64,000 nt of DNA from Pseudomonas fluorescens (GCF_902497855.1 NZ_CABVHU010000008.1:124001-188000); one strand, 5' to 3'; numbered from the stretch's first letter, positions 16,494-24,692 are shown. Notes: a model not told the origin generated them from the sequence alone. Made by a program: numbers and translations.

Positions 16494-17834
16494 CTACGCT
16501 GTCTCGAGCAGGACCGGTATCAATTCGGGCATTGCCACAGGCTCGGGCTGAAAGAAGAACAAGCGCTCGCCAAACGCCGGCCTCAATTCGTCGAACCAGG
16601 TCGCCTGCGGATCGAAGCGCGCATAGAAGGTGCGCAACACCCATTGCGGATTGCGGGCCTGGAGGAACTGCAGCACGAAGACCTTTTCCCCGGCCACGGT
16701 CTCGATGCCGTTGATCAACACCTTGCCGTAGAAGGTGCTCATGGACGGCCCGCGCACCGTGCGTGCCAGCCCGGACACCGTGCGATAGGCGGCCTGGAAA
16801 ATCTCGAACGCCCGGGCCAGCGGCATCGCGAAGTAATGGCTGGGCCCGGTATCGCGCTCGACAAACATGTAATAAGGCACGGCCCCGAGCCGCACGCCTT
16901 CGGTCCAGAGTGCCGCCCAATCCGCAGGGTTCTCATTGATGTGCCGGATCACCGGCGCCTGCATGCGCAGGGTGGCCCCGGTGGAGCGAATGCGTTCGAT
17001 GGCCTGGCGGGCGATGTCCTGGCGGATTTCCACCGGGTGGTTGTAATGCCCCATGATCGACAGGTTTTTCCCCGCCGCGACAATCCGTCTGAACAGTTCG
17101 AGCAGCTCCGGCGCATCCTTGTCGCTGACAAAGCGCTGCGGCCAATAGGCCACGGACTTGGTGCCGATGCGGATGCTTTTCAGGTCGGGCAATGCCAGCA
17201 ACGGCTCGATGTAACCGGCCAGCGAACGGGTGTTCATGATCATCGGATCGCCACCGGTGATCAGCACATCGGTGACCTCGGGGTGCACCCGCAGGTAGCT
17301 CACCAACTCCTGGGATTCGCGCGCATTGAATTTGAGTTCTTCCTCACCGATGAACTGCGCCCAGCGGAAACAGAAGGTGCAGTACGCATGACAGGTCTGA
17401 CCGGCACCGGGGAAAAACAGCACGGTCTCGCGGTACTTGTGCTGAATGCCCGACAGGACTTTTCCGTCGAGGGTCACGCCGTTGTGTGTCAGTTGCCCGG
17501 CCGGATGGGGGTTCATGCGCAGCCAGATCGCTTCGATCCTGCGCTTGATGGCGACGGCGTCATCCTGCTCGATCAGTTGCTTGAGCGAGACGTACTCGTC
17601 CGGCAACAACATGTCCTTGTGGGGGAAGGTCATGCGAAAAATCGGATCGTCGGGAATGTTGTTCCAGTCGATCAGCGTCCCCAGCACGTATTCATTGGTG
17701 CGAAACGGCATGACCCTGGCGACCACCGTCATTGCTTCCTGCAACGCTGGCGTCAGTTTGTGCCAGTAAGGCGTGTCGCGGATGGTGCGTGAGTTATAGG
17801 GTTTGTATCTTTCCTGCTCCGACAGTCCCTGCAT
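16494..17834 (-). CDS. KamA-family radical SAM aminomutase
   Basis: A 446-residue radical SAM protein of the lysine 2,3-aminomutase family. The cluster motif CHAYCTFC (C-x3-C-x2-C) lies at about residues 137-144, followed by FRWAQF and the LITGGDPM segment typical of KamA. Members move an alpha-amino group to the beta carbon using PLP. The usual Gly-rich PLP-lysine loop near the C-terminus is not obvious: a YGKVLING segment sits where it would be expected, so the PLP Lys may be there or the enzyme may have changed reaction. Substrate could be lysine, glutamate, arginine or another amino acid. It lies 42 bases after the GST-like gene. Confidence 0.8.
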   Translation of the reverse strand: MQGLSEQERYKPYNSRTIRDTPYWHKLTPALQEAMTVVARVMPFRTNEYVLGTLIDWNNIPDDPIFRMTFPHKDMLLPDEYVSLKQLIEQDDAVAIKRRIEAIWLRMNPHPAGQLTHNGVTLDGKVLSGIQHKYRETVLFFPGAGQTCHAYCTFCFRWAQFIGEEELKFNARESQELVSYLRVHPEVTDVLITGGDPMIMNTRSLAGYIEPLLALPDLKSIRIGTKSVAYWPQRFVSDKDAPELLELFRRIVAAGKNLSIMGHYNHPVEIRQDIARQAIERIRSTGATLRMQAPVIRHINENPADWAALWTEGVRLGAVPYYMFVERDTGPSHYFAMPLARAFEIFQAAYRTVSGLARTVRGPSMSTFYGKVLINGIETVAGEKVFVLQFLQARNPQWVLRTFYARFDPQATWFDELRPAFGERLFFFQPEPVAMPELIPVLLETA

Positions 17835-17876
17835 GGCAGCGCTCCTGGTGATTGCCTGGCGGTGTCCCTGGAAATT

Positions 17877-18524
17877 TCAGAGTGCGATGGCCGGCGCCGC
17901 GCGCTCCATGTCCATCCACGCTTGAACGCTGTCGCGATCCCACTGGCGGCGTACATACGCCGCGAGCCGCGCAGGCACCTGATCGCCATTGGCGAGCAGG
18001 CGGTTGAGCATGATTGCCAGGTCGGTGTCGGCAATGCTCCAGTCGCCGAACAGGTGATCGGCGCCCTCTTCCAGCAACCGATCGGCCACGAAGAACAATC
18101 TGCCGACAGCGGCCAGGGCCTCGTCGGACAGCGGGTTATCTTTTTTGCCGAAGTAGATGAGGTCCGCCGGACGCTCCTTGCGAATCACCAGCAGATCGCT
18201 GCGCAGCCAGGCCTGGAGTTGACGGGCGCGGGCGCGCTGTTTGATGCCCAGTGGGAAGAGTGGATGATGCCCCGGCACCACTTCGTCCAGGTATTCGGCA
18301 ATGGCCGAAGATTCCGACAGTGCAAAACCGTTGTGGACCAGAGTGGGTATCTTGCAGGTCAGCGATACATCACGATAACTTGCCTGATAGTTTTCTCGCG
18401 CCTTTAGATCTAGCGTGACAAGTTCAAATGAAAGTTGTTTTTCTTTTAACGCCACACATGCCGACATCGCAAAAGCACTGACAAAGTCCGCGCCAACATA
18501 CAGTTTAAACCTGGTACTTTCCAT
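17877..18524 (-). CDS. Glutathione S-transferase-like protein
   Basis: A 215-residue protein with a GST layout. An N-terminal thioredoxin-like half has VGADFVSAFAMSA, the cis-Pro in CKIPTLVHNGF and SESSAIAEYL (glutathione-binding Glu-Ser). A helical C-terminal half ends with GDWSIADTDLAIML. It resembles YfcF-type transferases. GGGAG six bases upstream supports ATG 18524 over 18548. It is the first gene after an internal terminator, so it leads the second transcription unit of the cluster. It could add glutathione to, or isomerise, a reactive intermediate. Confidence 0.78.
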   Translation of the reverse strand: MESTRFKLYVGADFVSAFAMSACVALKEKQLSFELVTLDLKARENYQASYRDVSLTCKIPTLVHNGFALSESSAIAEYLDEVVPGHHPLFPLGIKQRARARQLQAWLRSDLLVIRKERPADLIYFGKKDNPLSDEALAAVGRLFFVADRLLEEGADHLFGDWSIADTDLAIMLNRLLANGDQVPARLAAYVRRQWDRDSVQAWMDMERAAPAIAL

Positions 18525-18597
18525 AGAACGCTCCCTTGCATCAAGCACATTAATCCGTTGCCTTGGAAGTGATCCTAGTTAGTTGATCAGGGGCTGA

Positions 18598-18635
18598 ACA
18601 GATACAGAAATCATCTGTTTGCATCGATACAGAAA
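18598..18635. promoter_or_regulatory. Direct repeat GATACAGAAA and overlapping inverted repeat
   Basis: GATACAGAAA occurs at 18,601-18,610 and again at 18,626-18,635, 25 bases apart and on the same face of the helix. It overlaps an inverted repeat ACAGAT-N9-ATCTGT (18,598-18,618). Spaced direct repeats upstream of a regulated gene are typical of MocR-family binding. It lies about 75-110 bases upstream of the GST-like start and is a candidate operator-promoter for that unit. Confidence 0.45.
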
Positions 18636-18673
18636 GTGCGAAAACGCAGTTTGGGAGGTGGGTAGCAGAAAAG

Positions 18674-18707
18674 AAAAAGGGAGTCAGCGAATGCGGACTC
18701 CCTTTTT
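18674..18707. terminator. Bidirectional rho-independent terminator inside the cluster
   Basis: A perfect 12-base stem (AAAAAGGGAGTC / GACTCCCTTTTT) with a 10-base loop gives a T run on both strands. It lies just after the cupin gene stop and ends the MFS-ATPgrasp-RidA-cupin unit. Confidence 0.9.
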
Positions 18708-18741
18708 GTGAAGCAGAGGGAAAATGACGGCGGGCGGGTGA

Positions 18742-19203
18742 TCAGGCCATGGCTGAACCGCAGAGCAACTCCATTTGCGGCATGTTGCTCATGTTCAGCA
18801 TGGCCAGCGGCTCAGTGGCGCTGGTGTTGACGAAGCCGTGCCGGGTCCAGGCCGGCACCAGCAACACGTCGCCGGGGCTGACGCTGACTTCATCGGCCTC
18901 GCCCAAGGTCAACGTGCCGCTGCCGGACTGAATGATGAACAGGTGCCACCAGGCATGGACGTGGCCGTTCAACACCGTGCCCGGTTTCAACCATTGCATG
19001 GACACCGCCATGCCTGGCGTCAACTTGCAACCTTCGATAGTTTTTTCATGGGCCAGCGCGACAATATCGACTTCGCTGGTTTCGAGACGCTGGCGAACAT
19101 CTGCAAGTTCACCCGCCGTCCATACCCGAGCACTGACCGGCGGCGGCTGCAAACTCTGGCGAAAGTCCTTATATGAAAAAAACGCACCTTGAACGTTATT
19201 CAT
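18742..19203 (-). CDS. Cupin-domain protein
   Basis: A 153-residue single-domain cupin. The metal-binding box appears as HVHAWWHLFIIQSG (about residues 81-94) and the second as PGDVLLVPAWTRHGF (about 109-123), with His residues placed as in the family. Such proteins act as small metal oxygenases, isomerases or binding proteins. It is the last gene before the internal terminator and follows the RidA-like gene by 84 bases. Its exact reaction in the pathway cannot be read. Confidence 0.75.
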   Translation of the reverse strand: MNNVQGAFFSYKDFRQSLQPPPVSARVWTAGELADVRQRLETSEVDIVALAHEKTIEGCKLTPGMAVSMQWLKPGTVLNGHVHAWWHLFIIQSGSGTLTLGEADEVSVSPGDVLLVPAWTRHGFVNTSATEPLAMLNMSNMPQMELLCGSAMA

Positions 19204-19287
19204 CCGTGAGTTCCAACTTGTTTAGTCGACTTGAATGACTGAACCTTAGGCCAACCATTCAACGCTGTAAAGCCGCACGACCCACAC

Positions 19288-19782
19288 TTATAATACCGAG
19301 GGTCTCAGCGCTGCGATCATGTCAACTTCTACTGCGGCATTTTTTGGCAGTTGATAAACACCCACGGTCGTTCGAGTATGTTTACCGGCATCCCCCAGCA
19401 CATGGCTGAATACATCCGACGCCCCGTTGGCCACTTCGCTCAGGTCTACGAAATCCGCGGTGGATTTCACATAGACCGTTATCCGTATCAGCGACTTGAT
19501 CTTATCCAGCGAACCGATGGCATCGACGATCAACGCCAGTCCGCGCATCGCGCTGATACTGGCGGCCGACTGTGCGTCCGTCAGGCTGAGTTCCAGCCCG
19601 ACTCTGCCGGGATACTGCATGTGTCCGTTCATGCGCGGCACCAGGCCACTGACGTACAGTTCGTCATGATGCCGAACCAGCGGAGCATAATGCCCGCCGG
19701 CGGTGTTCTCGCCGTAGATGTCGTAGCCGAGTTCTTTTGCCAGGGCGATGAAACGTTCATCACAGCTCATGTGCTCAATCAT
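19288..19782 (-). CDS. RidA/YjgF-family protein
   Basis: A 164-residue RidA-like protein. The core includes YVSGLVPRM, GHMQYPGRVG and IRITVYVKS, with the second half ending RTTVGVYQLPKNAAVEVDMIA, the family C-terminal signature. RidA proteins hydrolyse reactive enamine and imine intermediates formed by PLP enzymes. That suits a cluster with an aminomutase and an aminotransferase. A roughly 20-residue N-terminal extension precedes the usual start. ATG 19782 follows a GA-rich stretch; the longer ORF to 19929 lies inside the ATP-grasp gene and was rejected. Confidence 0.78.
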   Translation of the reverse strand: MIEHMSCDERFIALAKELGYDIYGENTAGGHYAPLVRHHDELYVSGLVPRMNGHMQYPGRVGLELSLTDAQSAASISAMRGLALIVDAIGSLDKIKSLIRITVYVKSTADFVDLSEVANGASDVFSHVLGDAGKHTRTTVGVYQLPKNAAVEVDMIAALRPSVL

Positions 19783-19831
19783 TGACCCCACCCTCATAAC
19801 CAATAATGCAAAAAACATTGATGTCGACGGC

Positions 19832-21112
19832 TTAGCCCACCGCTCTCGACCGTGCAGCCAGACGGGTGATCTCGACGCGCGACTCGATTGCTTCTGCCAG
19901 ACGCAACAGGTTGGCGTCGAGCTGCCCATAGTCCTCGTTGAACAACACGATGTGGCCGATGAACGAGGTGTTGTCTTTCACCAGTGCCGTGACCGAGTCA
20001 CTGAGGCGCTTGGCGTACACCGCTTCGACCAGCTCGATGTCGAGTTCCCGGGCCAGGGCCTCGATGTCCGGCACGTAGCGCAACAGGCCGCCGGCCGGTG
20101 CCCGCAGCAGACGAATACCGCAATAGCCCCGGGCGACGGGGTCGTGAGGTTCGGTCTTGCCCTCCACCGCCCACCTGACCCAGCGCTCCCAGGGATCGAA
20201 GTCGACGAACGCCAGGCGCGCCAGGTCCCAGATGTGCATGCCGCCGGGGCGCATGTTGGTTTCCACCGCCGAGGTCAGGCCGTCGCTGCGCAGGAAAACC
20301 TCGTTGTGATAAGCACCGTTATCCAGCGCAACCAGGCCGGCCATGTGCTGGCCGGCTGCCGCCAGGCGCGCCTGCACCTCGGTCGTCAACGGTGCCGGCA
20401 CCACTTGCTGGATTTCCGCGCGATAGGCGCCTTCGGTGGTGGTTTTCTCGGTGACCCAGGTGCTGCCGGCCACGTAGTCCCAACTGTATTCCCGAGCGTT
20501 CTGGATCAATTCTTCGAGCACGATGCCGCCTTCGCGATACGGCTTGAGTGCCTGCCACGCTTCGTCGCATTCGGACGGATGACGGATGACCCGACAGCCC
20601 CTGCTCGCGCCTTCGCAGGCAGGCTTGATGAAGGCTCTGCCGCCCAGCTCGACCACCCGCTGGCGCAGCTCGCCGAGGCTCTCGATTCGGGCGGAAAACA
20701 ACGGGCGGTAATGATCCGGCGCAGTGCTCGCCGCCGCTTCCAGCTTGCGAAAAATCTGTTTATCCAGCCCCGCCCGCGCCTCGCCCGGGGTGATGCCGGG
20801 CAAGCCGTAGTGGGTCGCCAGCGCCGCGCCGAGCAGCACGCCACGGTCGGAAAAGGGCAAGACCCCGATCAGCTTCCAGCGGTCGGCACCCAGGCACCCC
20901 GCCACCAGCTCCAGAGAGTCCGCCACATCTTCCGGCGCCAGGGACGTGCAGCACACGTGATCCGCCACCTGATCATCATCGGGTTGAATCTGCTCGACCA
21001 ACAGGATCAACCGGGCGTTGTAGAGCTTTCTGCAGAGGTCGCGCAGCTTCTGGATATCGTGAACCCGATTGCCGTTGTACCCGACCACTACCACGCAAGA
21101 CGTCGTATTCAT
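19832..21112 (-). CDS. ATP-grasp carboxylate-amine ligase
   Basis: A 426-residue ATP-grasp enzyme. After an N-terminal pre-grasp domain come FIKPACEGASRGCRVI (ATP-binding Lys and glycine-type loop, about residue 159), an EELI segment, and VETNMRPGGMHIWDLARLA near 270-290 with the Mg-binding Glu/Asn. The family joins a carboxylate, through an acylphosphate, to an amine. In the cluster it may form an amide or dipeptide from an amino acid. It follows the MFS gene by 43 bases and precedes the RidA-like gene by 49. Confidence 0.78.
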   Translation of the reverse strand: MNTTSCVVVVGYNGNRVHDIQKLRDLCRKLYNARLILLVEQIQPDDDQVADHVCCTSLAPEDVADSLELVAGCLGADRWKLIGVLPFSDRGVLLGAALATHYGLPGITPGEARAGLDKQIFRKLEAAASTAPDHYRPLFSARIESLGELRQRVVELGGRAFIKPACEGASRGCRVIRHPSECDEAWQALKPYREGGIVLEELIQNAREYSWDYVAGSTWVTEKTTTEGAYRAEIQQVVPAPLTTEVQARLAAAGQHMAGLVALDNGAYHNEVFLRSDGLTSAVETNMRPGGMHIWDLARLAFVDFDPWERWVRWAVEGKTEPHDPVARGYCGIRLLRAPAGGLLRYVPDIEALARELDIELVEAVYAKRLSDSVTALVKDNTSFIGHIVLFNEDYGQLDANLLRLAEAIESRVEITRLAARSRAVG

Positions 21113-21155
21113 GAAGCACCCGACCTGTGAAGAAACAAATGCAAACGCCGATGAC

Positions 21156-22256
21156 TCAGTCGTGCAGCGACGCGTTGGATTTACGGTTGAGCCAGTACCA
21201 GGCCAGCATCCCGCCCGCGCCGATGGCGGCCAGCACCAGGGCGTTGTACGGTGCCGGCACGACCCGCATGATCAGCACCGTCAGCCCGGCGCCGACGCCC
21301 AAAGACACTTCCTTGACGAACATGTTGTTCTGCTTGACCGAGAAGTAATCGAGGTAGCTGAACGCACATTCGGCGATGGACAGCAGCGCCACCCAGATCA
21401 GCGCACCGACCAGGGTTTCGACATGGAACGCGGCCGGAGACGAGAGCACCGCAAAGCCGCCGATGATGATGCCGATCACCGCGATCACCTTGAAACGCCC
21501 GGTTCGCTCGATCAGCTTCATCACCGGCACCTGGGCGAACACCACCACTGCACTGTTGAGGATCAGCATCAGGCCATACCAGGCCGGCAACTCACCGGTC
21601 TCGAGCAGGATCGCCTGGGGCAGGATCGAGAACACGCCGAACAGCTTGATCCCCATGATGATCCCGGCGATCACCCATGGCAGTTTGTTGCGCCAGCCGC
21701 TGCCATCGTGGGTGGCCGGGCTGGCCGCAACCGTCTGGGTGGTGAAGGTGGCGCCCATGGCGATCGGCAGGCACAGCAGGACGAAACTCGCAGCGCCAAG
21801 GAAAAACATGGTCGGGGTCAGCAGCGGCGAAAGCAGGATCAGCCCCGCCACCAGGCTGCCCATGTTCATGGCGACCCGGTTGTAGGCGGCACCTTCCTTG
21901 GTCTGGGCCGCTTCGCTCTTGATCAGGTAACCGGCAATCGCAATGCCATAGGCAAACAACGCCGCGGCGAACATCACCATGCCCTGGTTGCTGGTGACCG
22001 CCAGCAACACCAGCCCGAGGGCGGCGCACAACAGCGTGACGCTCAGGGAGCGACGGCCGAGCACCAGCAATGTCAGGGGCAGGAGCAACAACAAGGCCCG
22101 GTAACCGAGGGCGAGGATGCTGTTGGTGGCGGTGTCGAGCCAGACGTTGGCCTTGCCCAGCACGGCAAACAGCGACACGGCGGTGATGATCCTGATCGTG
22201 AACAAGCGGATGTTGATCACCGGTTTGGCGACGGCGACCGTTGTTTGAACACTCAT
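21156..22256 (-). CDS. MFS-type transporter
   Basis: A 366-residue polytopic membrane protein with about eleven or twelve hydrophobic segments and the organisation of a major facilitator exporter; a short conserved loop, MKLIERTGRFK, lies before a late membrane segment. ATG 22256 follows AGAGGTG, giving a good ribosome binding site, and is preferred to the upstream GTG at 22517, which would run through the divergent regulator gene. It is the first gene of the cluster and is divergent from the second MocR regulator. The natural inference is product export or self-protection. Confidence 0.8.
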   Translation of the reverse strand: MSVQTTVAVAKPVINIRLFTIRIITAVSLFAVLGKANVWLDTATNSILALGYRALLLLLPLTLLVLGRRSLSVTLLCAALGLVLLAVTSNQGMVMFAAALFAYGIAIAGYLIKSEAAQTKEGAAYNRVAMNMGSLVAGLILLSPLLTPTMFFLGAASFVLLCLPIAMGATFTTQTVAASPATHDGSGWRNKLPWVIAGIIMGIKLFGVFSILPQAILLETGELPAWYGLMLILNSAVVVFAQVPVMKLIERTGRFKVIAVIGIIIGGFAVLSSPAAFHVETLVGALIWVALLSIAECAFSYLDYFSVKQNNMFVKEVSLGVGAGLTVLIMRVVPAPYNALVLAAIGAGGMLAWYWLNRKSNASLHD

Positions 22257-22338
22257 GCAACACCTCTGAGCCAAGCGATTGCGGGACCGCAGGCGCCGAC
22301 AACCAGGAAAGTCTGTAAGGTGATGGTAGAGACGAAGG

Positions 22339-22375
22339 CTTGTTCTGATCAGAGCAAGTTCGTATAGAATCGAAC
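22339..22375. promoter_or_regulatory. Overlapping inverted repeats in the MFS-MocR intergenic region
   Basis: The near-palindrome CTTGTTCTGATCAGAGCAAG (22,339-22,358, one mismatched pair) abuts GTTCG-N8-CGAAC (22,358-22,375), whose centre TATAGAAT can serve as a -10 box. The pair lies between the divergent MFS and MocR starts and is a likely operator for the MocR protein. Confidence 0.5.
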
Positions 22376-22403
22376 GAAGTTTACTGTCGGGGAGACCAGT
22401 AAA

Positions 22404-23822
22404 ATGCAGGTTCAACGCGCAGTCATCGCCGCCATCGAATTCCAGCCCGGCGCGCCGCTGGTGCAGCAGATCGTCGATCAGTTGACCGTTGCTATCAGCC
22501 AGGGCGGCCTGCCCCACGGCTCCAGGCTGCCGCCGATTCGCGAACTCTCCGATATGATGAACGTCGGCAAGTCCACGGTGGTTGACGCCCTGGACCGCCT
22601 CCGGGCCAAGGGGTTGGTGGTGTCACGCCAGGGCTCGGGGCATTACGTGCACCGCTCCAGCATCCCGCCCCATACCGATGCCGGCCCCGACCTGCAACCT
22701 CAAGACACACTCAGCGTGGTCCGCCGCGCGGTGTTGCTGGACAATGGCGCGCTGCGCCCTGGCGCCGGTTTCCTGCCCTCCTCGTGGCTGCCGGCTGACG
22801 AATTGCTTAAAGCCGTGCGCGGCACCCTGCGCGCAGCCTCCTTGCGTATGGGCGAATACGGCGTTGCCGGCGGCTACCTGCCGCTGCGCGAGGCGTTGCG
22901 GGTGAAGCTGTCGACCCACGGCATCGAAGTGCCGGTGGACCAGATCATCACCACGGCCAACACCGTGCAAGCCATCGACATGCTGATGCGCCTGCTGATC
23001 AAACCCGGCGACACGGTGCTGCTCGACGATCCCTGTTACTTCACCATGCACGCCAACCTGGCCTTGCACGGCGCCAGGGTCATCACCATCCCCCGGGATT
23101 GTGACGGCATGGACCTGGAGGCCTTCGAGCAATTGCTGATCGCCCATCGTCCCGTGCTCTACATGACCAACAACGCACTGCATAACCCGACCGGGCACTC
23201 GTTCTCCCCTGCGCAGGTGTATCGCTTGCTGGAATTGAGCCACCGTTATGGTTTTCACATCCTCGAAGACGATTTGTATTGCGACATGCAGCAGCGCATG
23301 ACGCCACGCCTGGCAGCGGGCGGGCTGGACAATGTCAGTTACGTGTCCGGTTTCTCCAAGACCCTGACGGCCAACAGTCGGGTCAGTTACGCGGTGCTTT
23401 CGCCACAACTGGCCGCACGGATGATCACCCTGAAAATGACCTGCGGTGGCATGACCTCGGAACTGGCGGAGCAGATTATCTGCACGATGCTCAGTGATGG
23501 CAGCTACGCCAAACATACCCGGCGCACGGTGGATCGGCTTTACGAGTCGAGCAGTCGGGTGACGAACTGGCTGGTGGAGGCAGGTTGCTCGGTGTCATCG
23601 CTGCCCCATGAAGGGTTGTTCATCTGGACGCGATTGCCCGAAGGACATCATGCCGAAACCCTGGCGAGGAAAGGCCTGGACATCGACCTGGTGCTGGCGC
23701 CCGGCACGTTGCTCAGCAAAGCGCCGGATGCGAGCCACTTCCTGCGTTTCAACGTTGCCCACAGCGATAACGTCCAGGTGCGGGAACGGTTCTTCAGGTT
23801 GCTGGACACAAAAAGCAAATAG
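22404..23822 (+). CDS. MocR-type (GntR plus aminotransferase domain) regulator of the cluster
   Basis: A 472-residue MocR-family regulator. A GntR winged helix (residues 12-80) contains GSRLPPIRELSDMMNVGKSTV. An aminotransferase-like domain follows with the PLP Lys in SGFSKTLTANSRVSY near residue 324. It is divergent from the first gene of the ten-gene cluster with 147 bases between starts and two inverted repeats there. That layout makes it the probable cluster-specific regulator, perhaps sensing an amino-acid substrate or product through PLP. GGGGAG lies eleven bases before the ATG. Confidence 0.87.
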   Translation: MQVQRAVIAAIEFQPGAPLVQQIVDQLTVAISQGGLPHGSRLPPIRELSDMMNVGKSTVVDALDRLRAKGLVVSRQGSGHYVHRSSIPPHTDAGPDLQPQDTLSVVRRAVLLDNGALRPGAGFLPSSWLPADELLKAVRGTLRAASLRMGEYGVAGGYLPLREALRVKLSTHGIEVPVDQIITTANTVQAIDMLMRLLIKPGDTVLLDDPCYFTMHANLALHGARVITIPRDCDGMDLEAFEQLLIAHRPVLYMTNNALHNPTGHSFSPAQVYRLLELSHRYGFHILEDDLYCDMQQRMTPRLAAGGLDNVSYVSGFSKTLTANSRVSYAVLSPQLAARMITLKMTCGGMTSELAEQIICTMLSDGSYAKHTRRTVDRLYESSSRVTNWLVEAGCSVSSLPHEGLFIWTRLPEGHHAETLARKGLDIDLVLAPGTLLSKAPDASHFLRFNVAHSDNVQVRERFFRLLDTKSK

Positions 23823-23831
23823 CTGCCCGAC

Positions 23832-24431
23832 TCATTCCCTGTGGGAGCGAGACCGGCTTGCCGGCGAAGAGGCCGTCACATCAAGCATCAATGTGCCTGA
23901 CACACCGCCTTCGCGATGGGCTGTCATCTCTTCGACGCCCTCCATCAACTCTGCAAACAAGTCGCGTTTTGTCATGAACTGCCTCGCGGCTGCGCGCTGC
24001 TCAGCCTCGTAATGCCGAGTCTGGAAAGGCATGAGTGTTTGAACCCTCAGACCAAGGCCTTCACTCAACCCCCAGGAAACGGCGAGCTCATCACGGCGTC
24101 GGCGAAGCGGTGCGACGGCTTGTGGCGTCGTCCCTTGCCTGAAAGTCGAATACGCGAAAAGCTCGAGAACATTGAGTGTTTCCGATACGCGCAGATCAGA
24201 AACGCAGGCAAAGCGAGTAAATCGTTCGAGCAGATAACCTGCGCGTCTAACCTCCACTTCATTGGAGTGGCAGCTCAGGAATGCTGTTACTTCGATTTCA
24301 AGGTTCGAGTTCGAGTACCAAACAGCTTTGGCGGCGCTCACAAGCGCAGCTTCATCTGCCTGATTTAAAGGGTTTTTGACCAGTGTGTCCATGGCGGTTG
24401 AGAGGACCTGGCCGCTAAGGGGCTTAGTCAT
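23832..24431 (-). CDS. Hypothetical protein with antitoxin-like tail fused into a REP element
   Basis: A 199-codon ORF starting at ATG 24431 with GGAG seven bases upstream. Residues 1-152 are not recognised (soluble, helical). Residues 153-172, beginning MTKRDLFAELMEGVEEM, look like the start of an XRE/HigA-type antitoxin, and an internal ATG at 23975 has its own GAGG. From about residue 174 the frame runs through a REP repeat, giving a tail unlikely to be native. The simplest reading is that REP insertion truncated an antitoxin-like gene or domain. The ORF is AT-richer than the neighbouring biosynthetic genes. Confidence 0.45.
   Translation of the reverse strand: MTKPLSGQVLSTAMDTLVKNPLNQADEAALVSAAKAVWYSNSNLEIEVTAFLSCHSNEVEVRRAGYLLERFTRFACVSDLRVSETLNVLELFAYSTFRQGTTPQAVAPLRRRRDELAVSWGLSEGLGLRVQTLMPFQTRHYEAEQRAAARQFMTKRDLFAELMEGVEEMTAHREGGVSGTLMLDVTASSPASRSRSHRE
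23838..23915. repeat. REP element overlapping the end of the unknown ORF
   Basis: CTGTGGGAGCGAGACCGGCTTGCCGGCGAAGAGG at the left and CCGCCTTCGCGA at the right form an asymmetric REPIN. It supplies the last 25 or so codons and the stop of the minus-strand ORF. Confidence 0.75.
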
Positions 24432-24545
24432 CTGAGCTCTCCAGAGTTGCTAACGTCCCGAGGTTAGAGAGGTGATTTCTGACCGACAACCTGAAAGCTT
24501 CGTGGGAAATTTCTGGTGTTTGCCTGACCAATTATTGTTTTCTGT

Positions 24546-24650
24546 CAGACCGCTTTCGCGAGCAAGCTTGCTCCTACAGAGGTTCGTGTCGTGCTCGGGA
24601 TGTGGGGCTACCCCGATCAACTGTAGGAGCAAGCTTGCTCCGGGCGGCGT
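24546..24650. repeat. REPIN pair with GCAAGCTTGC cores
   Basis: CGCGAGCAAGCTTGCTCCTACAG and its partner CTGTAGGAGCAAGCTTGCTCCGG are inverted around a GC-rich centre that itself holds a small hairpin (TGTGGGGCTACCCCGA). It is followed by GGCGGCGTTCCGACGATG, a secondary repeat motif also seen near 2,870 and 31,090. Confidence 0.8.
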
Positions 24651-24692
24651 TCCGACGATGGTGGCAACTCGATCCACCAGAACACCGCCAAT

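Noticed and set aside
19748..22367. Long plus-strand ORFs (460 and 432 codons) opposite the ATP-grasp and MFS genes
   Set aside because: Shadows in GC-rich DNA. Their products are His/Gln/Arg-rich and low-complexity, while the minus-strand genes carry family motifs.
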